From Alisma plantago-aquatica (Eukaryota > Streptophyta > Magnoliopsida > Alismatales > Alismataceae): a DNA stretch of 64,000 nucleotides. The stretch is taken from positions 262,288,001 through 262,352,000 of the forward strand of contig OY856414.1 of the NCBI GenBank assembly GCA_963693085.1, given 5' to 3'. The notes under the pieces were generated by a model. That model saw only the letters and a program-made list of their open reading frames with translations, searched no databases and was not told where the DNA came from. Shown in pieces: positions 37,405 through 48,465 of the stretch. The position numbers and the translations under genes are program-made. Each line of letters opens with the position of its first letter. Position 1 is the stretch's first letter.

Positions 37405-39672
37405 ATGGCCTGCATCAAGACAATTTTTGTTCCCGTTGACGTACAAGGCAGAAGAATCTACCCAGAGACTGTTGTTGAAGGGCAGACTGCCAGGCCTAAG
37501 TGCCCTAACCCAGGAACAACTAGGGCATCGACAGTAGAGAAAAGGGCTAGGGTTGGAGAAGTGGTGGCTCCAACTCCAACACCAACACCGCTAGCAGCAG
37601 CAGAACTCCCAAGATATTCACTGGGAAGTTTCAAGCCAAGGAACGATGAGCACGCTCGCCGATACGCTAAGCTAGTGACCAAGGTCTACCGGCCGAGCAG
37701 GTTTTGCCATAAGGCCTCATTTGTAGAACTAGGGATCCTGGGGAGGCTGAAAAGCGTCCTAGCTGCGGCAGGGCTGAAGAAGATCTGCTTCAGCCGGTCT
37801 TCTTCTTACACCAGGCTGACAATGGAGTTTATGTCTTCTCTCCATCGGGTGAGGAATTCTGCCGCGGAGAGAGAAGAATTCGGCAGGCCAGACAGACTCC
37901 AGGCCCGACTTTACAACTCGGAGCCCACCATCTCCGAGAAGTTATTGAATAAGATCTTCTCTTCCAACGAGGAGGAGAAGAGTCTGATGGACAACGGTGA
38001 GAGAATCACCGAGGGAGACAGGTTCAACCCCGTGGAGCTCTGGAGCAAGCTAACCGGTGAATCTTCATTCAAGCCGGGAAGGAAGGTGGTGTTAGTGCAC
38101 TCCTGCTTCTGGAGGATAGTGCACAAATTGGTGGCATGTTTGATGTTCAGCAAGAACGAGTCCAGCAACATATATACAGAAAAACTCCACGTCATGTGGC
38201 ACATGATGGAGGGTCGAGTGATCAACCTCGGGCGGTTCTTACTGAACAGACTGCACCTGATGAAGGAAGCCACAAAGGAGTACTACATGGGTGGAATCAT
38301 CAACTTAATCACAGTGGGGCTCGAGTACCTAAAAGAGCCGTGCAGCCTTTCGAGAACGCAAGGCGATGAGGTGATCGACACCAAGTACCTGATGAGGACC
38401 AACATAATAAGGAGGGAGGGGAGGGACTACTTCTACAAATTTTCAAGAACAAACATCCTTCTTCCGCAACCTCGCTGCACCGCCTACGATGCAGAGAAAT
38501 TCGTCTTCACCGCCACCGAAATTGAAGCTGTAGCGAACGACGCAGCTCCCACCACCACCACCAGGGCCGAGGAGAGGGCAACCCCAGAGCTACCGATGAC
38601 AACTGTTGATAGAGTTGTCATCGCTCCACCTATATCAGCCACCGCCATAGCAAGGACGGTGGTAGCGGGAAAAGACCTGGTGATCATTGAGGTCACTGAG
38701 ACAGAAAGTACGGGAGCTGCCACGGAAGAAACGGCCGCAGCTCCCGACACTTCTTCAAGGCCTGCAGAGGCAGAAGAGGAGCTTTAGTACGGCGAAAGCA
38801 ACTGGGTGTTTGACGAGATCCTGAGGGAGCTCGGAAGAACACCGACACCGCAGCCGAAGTCTCCGCCTACAGCAATTGAGGAGATCGCCGACAGTGCAGA
38901 GGTGGACCAAAGTCTGCCCTCACCACAGCTATCTCTGCTAAGACAAGAAGGCAAGGTGGTGGCAACTGAAAGAGTGTTGTCGCCTCGCCTGGTGACATCT
39001 GGATCGTGAACGATTCTGATAGACTCTACCTCGTCGGGTAGACCATCGGGCGAACAAGATGTCGCGAGGACGGAAGGGAGGCCCTCTATATCTCCCCCGT
39101 CACTCGGAAAGATGCTCAAACACGAGCTCGATCATTTGTGGGAGGTAATAGATATCAACTCTGCTGCTTGTATTTCCCTAACCCGCAAACTTGCATCTTT
39201 CCAAGACAGGCTGAATAGCCGAGAGAGGGAACTGCTGTCTCTAGCGAGCCTTCCTGGTGGACTAGAGGCTTTAAATGCAATGATGCAGCAAGTTCTCCAA
39301 TGTCTCGAAAAGATCGAGGAGAGGCTGGATAGAAGCAATGACCATCTGCGCCGAAGGTAGCCGACAAGGTCACCGTCGCCCCCCAGCCGTGGCTCTCCTC
39401 CGTCTTCGTCAGCTTCCCTCTCGGGAACGGCACCCTCCTCCTCCTCCAGCGGCCATTCCTCAACACCTGAGGAGGGGACACAACAAAAGTCTACCAAAGG
39501 AGCCCCAGCAGGACAGGAGAGCTCCCTAGGCCTCGGAGGACAAAACATCTCCATTCCCCTAGATGAAGCCGAAGATGATAGCGTAGATATCAGCATCGGG
39601 GGAGACTCTTCTGATGAGTCTGAGGAAGAGAGGGGAGATGTCTACGAAGTCAATAAAAGACATTTACCCTGA
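37405..39672 (+). pseudogene. ORF1 part of the ORF1-Ulp1 frame, E2 unit 2 (Athila ORF-1-like)
   Basis: The ATG at 37405 (MACIKTIFVPVDVQG) opens 460 uninterrupted codons to TAG 38785-38787, the longest frame in the window. It covers a Pro/Thr-rich N-terminus (APTPTPTPLAAAELP), the Athila ORF-1-like domain (KVYRPSRFCHKASFVELG to INLGRFLLNRLH, about 37680-38260) and a low-complexity Ala/Thr tail. The same frame runs on through stops at 38785, 39007 and 39358 into the coiled coil and the acidic linker (DEAEDDSVDISIGGDSSDES), to a TGA at 39670-39672, and then straight into the Ulp1 domain. No frameshift is present. The function of the domain is unknown; its place corresponds to the env-like position of Athila elements. 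Confidence 0.85.
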
Positions 39673-39675
39673 GGA

Positions 39676-41400
39676 ATGCGCTCGATGGCAGACAAATTCC
39701 GTGAGCCATCCGAGATACCCTCCTTCGAGATGGCCGACTTTGACAGACGAGCCATCGGATACCTGACGATTAGAGACCAGAAGCTGCTGAATAAGGTCTT
39801 ACATTCGCAGGCAGATGAAGATGACTTCGTCTGGACCGACGGCTACCTCTCAGTGCGAAGGAAGGTTCTTCAAAGCATGTTCTGTATGCCATCCGTAGTC
39901 GGAAAAAGGTTGTTCAGGGTCCTGGAGAATGCAATAATAGAATACATCAACAGTAGGACAGGTCGGAAGACACTATACACAGCCACCCCGACCTTGGCAA
40001 GAAGACTGATGAAGGGAGATACATACTCCCGTGCAGTGGCTGACATGCTACAACACATTGAAGAGCATAGGTCGAACCTGGTGTTGGCCCCATACAAGCA
40101 CAAGAACGTGTGGTTTCTATGTGTAGAAAACCTCAAAAACCGCGATGTCCAACTACTGTGTTGCAGCAATGCTGAAGTGCCACGCTCTAGCGGTGTTTTC
40201 TGCCGCCCGGAGGGCCAAAAGTTGAAGCTCATGCCGCTGCGTCTGCTATGAGCTATAAAGCAAGGAAGCCAACGGCATCAAAGCCCTTGGAACTTCTTTA
40301 CTCTTCGAGACCTCCCCGTCTAGGCAGAAGAGGGGAGTGGAAACAACGCTTTCACCGTTCTGGGTGCCATTAAGGCTCTCATTACATTCGGAAACTTGGG
40401 AGTCCTCAAAGGAAAGTCCTTCTATCAATGCAGGGGCATTTACGACATGTTGCTGATAAAGGACAAGCGCTATTTTCGGGACGTAGAAGTACCGGAGCAA
40501 TTGCTGGACAGTGATCTGGAAGAAGACTCTTCTCAGTCCAGCAGCTCCACAGAAAAAGGAGTAGAGTTAGTTACCGACACCTATGGGGCAGGCAAGAAGC
40601 TGGAAGTCCTGAAGAAAGTGCTCGGGATAGAAGACACTGCTTCACCTCTAGCTTCATAAGGGCAAATCAAAAGTTTCGACTGCTTTTTGTGTGCAACTCT
40701 CACACAGGAGCAGGTCAACATTATCCAGCTGAAGTTAGCTGATTCCGCCCCATGGGTTGTTGCCTTTCAGGCAGGAGATGTCGTAGTCTCGGTCGATGAT
40801 CTAAGGTACATGGTAAAGGAAGGAGGATGCTTTGTTGTATCTGTGGCGACCGCTTACATACAATATATACAGCCAAGGCTAGAACATGCATACATAGCTC
40901 ATCCTATGCTGTTCAACGACATCTGCCTCACCGATGAAATAGGAGCGAAGTAGGCATTTCTACAAGAATTGGCGAGCGAAGTTCCCCGCAAGATCTTCCT
41001 CCCTGTTCTACATTACATCCACTGGACGCTCCTAACAGTGTACACCCGGCAACAAGCAGGAATTTTCTACAATAGCTCGGACAGCAACAAGAATCATCCG
41101 GTGCCGTGTACATCTGAACCTTTGACATCCGTCGAATGCTTAGTCCGAAAATACTACGATGAAGTGAAAAAGATGATCCAACCATTCCTGGACATACAAG
41201 GAGGGAAGTGGCACGAACTCCAGTTCTACTACCGTAGTCCGCAACAACTTCCCCTATCCAACGACTGTGACATCTACATCCTAGAATGGATAGCGAATAA
41301 AGAAATGCCTGACCAGCTCCAGCACACCTTCTATCACAGCAAAAGGGGAGAATATGTGTGGGAGCTTCTATCTGACGCAGGCGCAACCTCACTGGAATAA
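39676..41400 (+). pseudogene. Ulp1-like (C48) cysteine protease domain, E2 unit 2, catalytic Cys kept
   Basis: The frame starts at ATG 39676 or 39691 (MADKFREPSEIPSFEM) and ends at TAA 41398-41400. It is in the same frame as ORF1. The first 191 codons are open to TGA 40249-40251; further stops are near 40321, at 40657 and at 40951. The catalytic domain at the end has HYIHWTLL (catalytic His), FYNSSDS (Asn in place of the usual Asp) and SPQQLPLSNDCDIYILEW with the catalytic Cys codon TGT at 41266-41268; the following Gly, normally invariant, is Asp. The ~330 residues before the protease region have no family I recognise. Related Ulp1 domains are known in plant MULE and CACTA transposons; a pol-less LTR element is an unusual host. 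Confidence 0.87.
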
Positions 41401-41728
41401 ACATTACCTCACCTTATATACTTCACAACTCTAGGACAGAGTGTGGAGTAAGTTTGGGGGGGGACCATGTACCAATGAGGGAGGTACAAATTTTTGAAAA
41501 CTCAATTTATTCATTCTTTTGTCCCAAATTCATTATTCTTTTGTTTTTGTGTACATATATATGTTCATACCAAAATTTTGACAAACCTTTTGTTTATATT
41601 ATTCCCATGCATATGTACAAAGTTGATATAATAGTAAAAACCTGTTGCGACTTCTTACAAAGTTTGTTTTCTATGTGCTTAACGAGATGCAAGTTATGCT
41701 ATATCTTTTTGATAATGTTGCCTCAAAC
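41401..41728 (+). other. 3' UTR of E2 unit 2
   Basis: Colinear with 32369-32697, with the polypurine-like tract AAGTTTGGGGGGGGA at 41450-41464. It ends at the same point (CCTCAAAC) and is joined to the same LTR position as in unit 1. Confidence 0.8.
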
Positions 41729-42298
41729 CTGACACCCGATTCAACCTCTGCCCGACAGGGTAGTGCGATACAATGACGCGCGATATGGGGATGCCGCGTA
41801 GGAAGAAACTGACGGACGACACGTCTTTTACCCGACAGGGAGCCGAGCTTGCCATGACAACACCAGCTTGTCGCGTGACACAGGCCACCCAACGGCAGGC
41901 ACCGCCCGTCACGTGACCAACAACCGACACCCCTGTGCCAAGCGATACCCGTATCAGCCATCCATCGACCCGTGAATAAGGAGGACACGTGGCGCTTCGA
42001 GCACCATAACTTCCCCCAACCAATGCCTATAAATAGCAACTACAGGAAGTCGGGGAAAGACAGTTCGGACGGTTAGGAACTTGAGCTATCTTCAGAGGAA
42101 ACTACGAGAGCAAAAGTATTGCGCCCCAGTGCTCGTGCCGGGCGACACTAGCTGAGCTCTTCCTCATCTCGAGAGGGAGGGGATGGTTCACTTAGGACTG
42201 TCCCGGGCGACACTGCGGGCCGATATCGGCCAACGTAGTTGAGCGACACAAGTGTCCGACAGTAGAACGTGTCGCTCCATGCCCGACACGATATCGAA
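41729..42298 (+). repeat. LTR fragment, third copy, truncated on both sides
   Basis: Colinear with the 5' part of 32698-34264 (TATA box at 42028-42035) and ends after CACGATATCGAA, where LTR1 continues with CCCGATAC. It is joined to a piece of 3' UTR at 42299. Confidence 0.85.
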
Positions 42299-43238
42299 AT
42301 TTTTTAAAACTCAATTTCTTCATTCTTTTGTCCCAAATTCATTATTCTTTTGTTTTTTGTGTACATATATATGTTCATACCAAAATTTTGAAAAACCTTT
42401 TGTTTATATTATTCCCATGCATATGTACAAAGTTGATATAACAGTAAAAACATGTTGTGACTTCTTGCAAAGTTTGTTTTCTATGTGCTTAACGAGATGC
42501 AAGTTCTGTTATATCTTTTTGATAATGTTGTCTCAAACAAACAAAAGATTATGTTTTTCCTTGCCAAAAATTTCAAAAATATACAATAATCTCGCAAACA
42601 GCTAAGAGACGAGTATGGAGAAGAAAAAAGCTGCCCAAACAGCCAGAAATCTCTTTATTTTCCCTTACCCAACAAAAATCCCAAAAAGAGAAAGAAGCCT
42701 TACGAGAATGAATAAAAGCATGAGAGTTGTGCCCAATAAAAGAAAAAAGAAAGAAAAAAAATATATATATACACACTCATTTTCCAAAAGTACCCATCTT
42801 TAGGCATGGTAGATCTGGGGCAGTGGTACGTAGGATGTGAAATCACTGCTCTAAAGCCAACTGGCTTGGACTACAGGGACCACTTGCCCTCTAACAGACC
42901 CTTACCTGGATGGACTGATGGGAAATGAGAAAAACCCCAAAAAGCCTTAGCCTACCCTTTACACAACTTTATGCCCTAAAAATAAAGCTGTTTGGTGTGG
43001 AAGCTAACTTCGGAATTATACAACAAAGTCTCGCCAAAGTTGTAGAGAAGAATTTTACTTAAATAAATAAGGCAGGAAATGCAAGGTCTTTTGTTCGTAG
43101 TGAGACAACATTATCCTTAAGGCATCACAATTCTTGTTTCACTTTTTGAACAGAAAACTACATCGAGCAAGAAGAAGCATTACTAAATAAAGTTTAAATA
43201 TTGATTGAGGACAATCAAAATGCTATGTTTGGGGGAGT
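42299..43238 (+). other. 3' UTR of E2 reaching the true polypurine tract
   Basis: It begins inside the UTR (compare 32456), repeats it up to CTCAAAC, and then goes on with about 700 bp absent from units 1 and 2. It ends in the polypurine tract TTTGGGGGAGT (43228-43238) next to LTR3. It holds an A-rich run with AT and AC dinucleotides at 42738-42778. The frames here have no protein support. Confidence 0.85.
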
Positions 43239-45025
43239 TGATAACACCAATTTTGGTGACGTTTTTGCCTTGTTTTCTATTATCAAAACTACCCTTTTCT
43301 GCTATTTTCCTCTCTTTTATAAGCATTTTTGCAATAATTGGCCAAATCATGCTCTTACTTCAATATTTCCATCTTTGGCAGTGTTTTTCCTCTATTTTGG
43401 TCCATTTTATCATCAATAAGGCCGTCTAGGCCAGCAAATAAGTTCAACTGCATCGGCCTTCCTGACGCCCGATACAGCCTCTGCCTGACAGGGTAGAGCG
43501 ATACAACGACGCGCGATATGGGGATGTCGCGCAGGAAGAAACTGACAGACGACACGTCTTTTACCCGATAGGGAGCCGAGCTCGCCATGACAATACCAGC
43601 TTGTCGCGCGACACAGGCCACCCAACGGCAGGCTCCGCCCGTCACGTGACCGACAGCCGACACCCCCATGCCGAGTGATACCCGTATCGACCGTCCACCG
43701 ACCCGCGAATAAGGAGGACACGTGGCGCTTCGAGCACCATAACTTCCCCCAACCGCTGCCTATAAATAGCAGCTACAGGAAGCCAAAAAGACAGTTCGGA
43801 CGGTTGGGAACTTGAGCTATCTTCAGAGGAAACTACAAGAGCAAAAGTATCGCGCCCCAGTGCTCATGCCGGGCGACACTAGGTGAGCTCTTCCTCATCC
43901 CGAGAGGGAGGGGATGGTTCACTTAGGACTGTCTCAGGCGACACTACGGGCCGATATCAGAAAATGTAGATGAGCGACACAAGTGTCCAACAGTAGAATG
44001 TGTCGCTCCGTGCCCGACATGATATCGAACCCGATACGCTCCGCCCGTTATGCGTGCCGCCCGAGAGGGTGTGCTGCCCGACTTGAGCATATCGGTCAAG
44101 GTCCTTGAGTGATACAGTCAGCCGTCATGGTGTGCCGCCCGACAGGGCCTGCTGCCTAACACTGATGTATCGGGCTAGGCTCCTGACCGGTATCGGGCTG
44201 GAGAGCCGCAGTAGCCTGTCGTCCTTCTACATCAAGAAGGTGACACATATCTTTAATTCTGTTATGTCATTCTTTACTTACGCAATGTAATTAAGACCTT
44301 TAATATTTCTGGAAATAGAAAAGCTTAATTACTTGTTGCTCTATGCTTGGTGCATTTGTTGGATGACTACTATGTTTGATATCTGAACTCTATCTTGCAT
44401 GTTTGGATCGTGTTTCGCTTAGCTACCGAATCGTGTTTTCCCGTCGCAACAACTTCGAGAGTTGTGTTGTGGCTCTAGTGTTTGGTCTGATTCTGGAGTA
44501 CGAGAGTGCCTGGAATGGAGTTGCTTCAGTAACACTCCACTCTAACTTAAGTACAACAACCTCGAGAGGGGTGTTGATGCCTGGTTAGAGGCACTCGCTC
44601 TGAGAGGAGGGGTGCAAGGTGTTACTGTTGTCGCTTGTTTTACCGAAGTCTTGTCCTTCGTACCTTGCTCTAGCTCTAGTTTTATCTTCCTATTTCTTTT
44701 GCATGAAAACCCCTAAAAACTGCTAAATGACTAAAACCTTAAATCTTTCTAGTATCTCTTGTTGGAGATAGTTTTCTTTGTTTTGTTTGTGACACCTTGT
44801 TGTTCCCTTTTGGGAATTTATCTTCTCTTTATAACTGCCAGAGTGTAGCGTGTCGATTCTGTGTTCTCAACACTACAACCCTTGTCCCTGTGTTTGACCC
44901 CGTATATCTACCTCGACCCCATAAACAAAGTTGTGGGGGCCAAGAAGAGTTCGGGTTTATAAATGTAAAAGTCCGACTAACTTTAAATCCGCCTCCATTT
45001 TTAGACACGCGATTTAGGCCGGTCA
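43239..45025 (+). repeat. LTR3 (3' LTR) of E2
   Basis: A full-length LTR of 1,787 bp, TGATAACACC to GCCGGTCA, with TATA box at 43761-43768 and the same word-rich middle. It abuts the CCCTC duplication. Confidence 0.92.
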
Positions 45026-45030
45026 CCCTC
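45026..45030. other. target-site duplication of E2, right copy (CCCTC)
   Basis: Second copy of the duplication at 23570-23574; the F LTR continues directly after it. Confidence 0.92.
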
Positions 45031-47420
45031 CTCTTCTCTCAATTCGATCCCTCGTGCCCTAGGCCAGCGCCGCCTAGTTGACCTTTGTTCTCGGCGATTT
45101 AGGCCTTGCCCCATCCTCCTCTGGCTGTTCTGGATGAATTGGCTCACATGTGACCATCTCGGACCCTTGTTCATTGTTTTTGCATTGTTGGTTTGTTGTG
45201 GATCGTTCCCAATCGCCGGGACCTATAGCCACCGTCGATATTTCCGCCGATGCTCGCTGTCTGGGCCTACCTGTGGCTTGTTGTCCACAGAAGCCATGGC
45301 TTTGGCTTCGCCTTCCTCCCGTAGTTTCTTTCTTAGTTTTGGTTGGCGTTGTTTTGCCTCGTTTCTTGGTGGTATCGAAATTGAAACTCGATGCTCTGTT
45401 CTCACGATCTGAAGTTGGCGCCATGGAGTTTGTGGCACCGCAGGGCATGGTCCCTAGCTTGCCAAGTTCGGCTAAGCATCAGGTTTCTCAGGGGGATGGT
45501 CGTTTTGGTAGGTGTTGGCTCTGATCGTGAGTTGGGCAGGCGACCTGCTTCTTCAGGGATGCCTGGTCACACCATGGCTGAAGCAGCTCTCGGTGCTCCT
45601 GGCCACGGTTCTGCCCAAGTCCGGGCTTGTTGACTTCGATCAATAATGGGGAACTTTTCCCTAATCTTTGTGTCTCGTGAGGAGTTAGTTTGATCAATCT
45701 GCTTCAGGGATCTCGTGTTGAGTATCCCAGCTATTCTCTGGTTTAGGACGATGAATCAAGGTCTCGATTTCACGATTTTGCCCTTCTGTGAATCTATTTA
45801 TGTGTTGCACGACTGTGGGTATTTTTGGGATTTGAGCGCCCTTGCCTCTTTTTCGCAAATGATGGGTTTGTTAGCTAGCTGGCGGACCCTAATTGGGCCA
45901 GCTAGGCAGGGCCCGCAGCTCTTTGATAATTGATTCTCCCATTTGGATTTTCCTGGATTTCTGATTGCCCGGTCTATGAAAAATCATAACATTTAATTGG
46001 TAGATCATATGGGGACAAGTTATATATGAATTTTGCTCAATTTTTTGAGATCTAGCTAATGGATAGGGTTTTGAGACATGTTTTCAGTTGGTTTTCACGA
46101 AGTGTCAGGTTTAAGACAATCAGGATTAAGATATAAGTAAGGTGATAATTAATATACAACATGATTAATTTCAGGAACCTAGGACTTGACTCAGGATCAG
46201 GGAAACTGAGATTAGATTTTGCTCCAACAAGGTAAGCGGGCCATGTCATTATGCATATATACTTTGGATGAATTGCTTTCTACGTATGATTTAAGATTTA
46301 TGCTTTAGAATTTCATGTTAATGAATGAAATCAAGATAATGATTATGCCTTTGATTATATGCTTGTTGTTATGTCCATAAATTCATATGCTTATCACTGA
46401 TGTTAATTGGTTTAATGCTATGCTTATGCAATGATTAAGAAATTGAATAAAGAATTATGGAAATCATGTAATGTTAATGTCTAGATTAATAGGGAGAAAT
46501 CCCATGATGATTAAGCAAATGTACTTAAGTTGTAAATTGTTCCTCTTTATGTTATTTTGTCTTTATGGCATTGATGAGCACTTTGGTGCAACTAAGGTGA
46601 GCCTTTACTGGCCTGATGAGCACTTTGGTGCAATTATTGGATGAGGACAATTTACATTGATGGAAAGATAAGAATAATGATGCTAATGTTAAGTTAAGAG
46701 AATTAAGTAACTTATTATATGTTTCTCGAAATGATGGACCTTTATGGTCGTTATGGGCTTCCTAGAAATGATGGGCTTTCCGAGCATGATGTGCCCCATG
46801 TGGGTAGTGAGGAGAGAATGCATATAATAATGTTTTTAATTCATTGATGTAATGAAGATTAATGCGTAATGAGAATTTGTAATGCCAAGTCATGTCAAGT
46901 TTATTTCAATTCAAGTATATGTTTATTTTTAGTTCTTATAACATGCATAATGTCGCTTACTGATGTTGATGTTTTCTTTCGCATGGTCATGGGATGAGAT
47001 GTCCCTAGATCAAGGAGCAAGAGGGAACTGACGTGAGCAATCAAGGGTAGCTGACCCAAGAAAGGCTTTAGCTTGGTGGGGTGCCATCTACCACTTAGTA
47101 GATCCTTTAGTTTAGTTTATCTTTCCATGTTTTAGATTTCCTTAGCTTACATGTGTTACACTTGAGATTAAGATAAGACAGTTTATGCTTTAGTTTTTTC
47201 TCAGCCTACATGTATTAGGTTTTGATATCGGATGAGATATGTCTTTCCCTTTCATGAACAATGTATGAATCTATGTTTTGAGTTAATGCATGGTGTTTCA
47301 TTTATCTTATTGCGATGTATGTCATGTTTTGTGACGTCCCCCTGAGCCAAGTGACCCATGTTATGGACAACATAGGGTTTGCTTCCGCTGACTTATATAC
47401 GTGCTTGGAGGGGCGTTACA
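45031..47420 (+). repeat. 3' LTR of element F, part 2
   Basis: Colinear with 19108-21497 and ending in the same GGGGCGTTACA. With part 1 it makes 3,227 bp. The open frames here (for example 45150-45524) fall in the GC-rich R/U5-like region and have no protein support. Confidence 0.92.
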
Positions 47421-47425
47421 GGTTG
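47421..47425. other. target-site duplication of element F, right copy (GGTTG)
   Basis: Matches 18266-18270. Beyond it the minus-strand reading of element A resumes. Confidence 0.9.
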
Positions 47426-48465
47426 TGCCACATGTTTTGATCCCTCTTCGATCTTGATCTTGTGTTGAAATAGACTATCCTTGATGTCAACAATGGACCA
47501 CCCAAATGCAGCATGATGATTCTTCAGAATGATGAGTAGTTGTTCCTCCTCCTTTAGACTTAGTGATTTTGAAATTATCATGGAGGTTTGTTGTCCATAC
47601 CAAGAATGTATGCTTCAGATGTAGCAATAGTGGCTTCAATTCCATATCAAAGGGACAATTCAATGATGGGGCTAATGGTGACGGTGGCGGTCCCAGATCT
47701 TCATAGTGTCTTGAGTAGAAGCACGGCAATGCTCTTAGAAATAAGGAATACTCCTCCAGTAGATGGTAGTGTGTGTAGTCATCCACCAAATTCTTGAGAA
47801 AGGCTTCTAAAGGTACCTGAGGGTATGCATGAGTGATGGCGAAAGAGACCACATATGTGACTGTCATTCGGTACACTTCCTCCTCTATTTCATGATGGTA
47901 CTTTACAACCTTTGTTAATGATATTTTCTTCATATGTTCCATAATATATACAACAAGAGTACCCTTGTCCACATCTATCATGACACAGGCCTTGTCCAGA
48001 AACATTTTCCTCAAGAGTAGGGACACCTCGCTGCCTAAATCTCATGTGACATTGTGCCTTCTCCTTGGATAATGGTTGATAGTCATGTAGCTATATCTCA
48101 AACCAGTCATCGTGGAGATCAAGTGTCAATCTTCATCTCCCCATTTCCAATATACATCTGATGTGACTTGGAATGGCATGTCTAGGAGTAGTTTATTACC
48201 ATAATCATCCTACATTTCTATGATTACAAAATCTATTAGAAATATGAATTTATCCACCTCTACTAGAAAATATTCACATATACATATTGGCCTCACCACT
48301 GAACTGCCTGCCAACTGAATTGTCATGTAGCTCTTCCTTGATTTTCTGACTCCCTATTTCTTAATGTGGTTAGTATCATGAGATTAATGCTTGCCTAAGA
48401 TTCACATAGTGCACCTCTAAGATTGACCTTGCCAATATAGCATGGTATGTTGAAGAACCCTACAT
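47426..48465 (-). pseudogene. aspartic protease and protease-RT linker remnant of element A
   Basis: On the minus strand the frame 47487-48026 (FLDKACVMIDVDKGTLVVYI, then LPCFYSRHYEDLG and MELKPLLLHLKHTFL) is colinear with 61417-62244 of element B (FLDMAHVMTKVEKGTMAVDI, LPCFYARYYEDLG, LELKPLPPHLKYAFL). Next to F, HAAFGWSIVDIKD and QHKIKIEEGSKHVAQP match GAFGWSVTDIKG and YKIRLEEGAKPIIQP. The protease active site reads GALCES-stop-ASINLM (about 48400) where B has GEALCDSGASINLM, so the catalytic Asp is Glu and a stop follows. Dead copy. Confidence 0.8.

Larger units (their letters stand above)
23575..45025 (+). mobile_element. E2: composite, pol-less Athila-like LTR retrotransposon with duplicated body
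   Basis: E2 is 21,451 bp long, bounded by TG...CA and CCCTC duplications. Order: LTR1 (23575-25344), primer-binding site, gag, word-rich spacer, ORF1-Ulp1 frame, 3' UTR; then a 5'-truncated LTR (32698-34264) with its own primer-binding site and a second full set of the same genes; then a second truncated LTR (41729-42298), a piece of 3' UTR reaching the polypurine tract (42299-43238), and LTR3 (43239-45025). No RT, RNase H, integrase or aspartic protease is seen in either unit. The genes are broken by stops, but LTR1 and LTR3 remain similar (by eye about 94 % over the first 160 bp). The second unit starts about 8.9 kb after the first, and the third LTR fragment about 9.03 kb after that. Confidence 0.9.

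Noticed and set aside
23575..45025. Two or three independent E2-family insertions next to each other
   Set aside because: Only one target duplication is found, the internal LTRs lack their first ~225 bp and polypurine tracts, and both body joints are identical. A single composite explains this better.
45150..45524. 124-codon frame in the F LTR, also partly present at 19217-19709
   Set aside because: It sits in the GC-rich part of the LTR, is not equally open in the other LTR, and has no recognisable domain.
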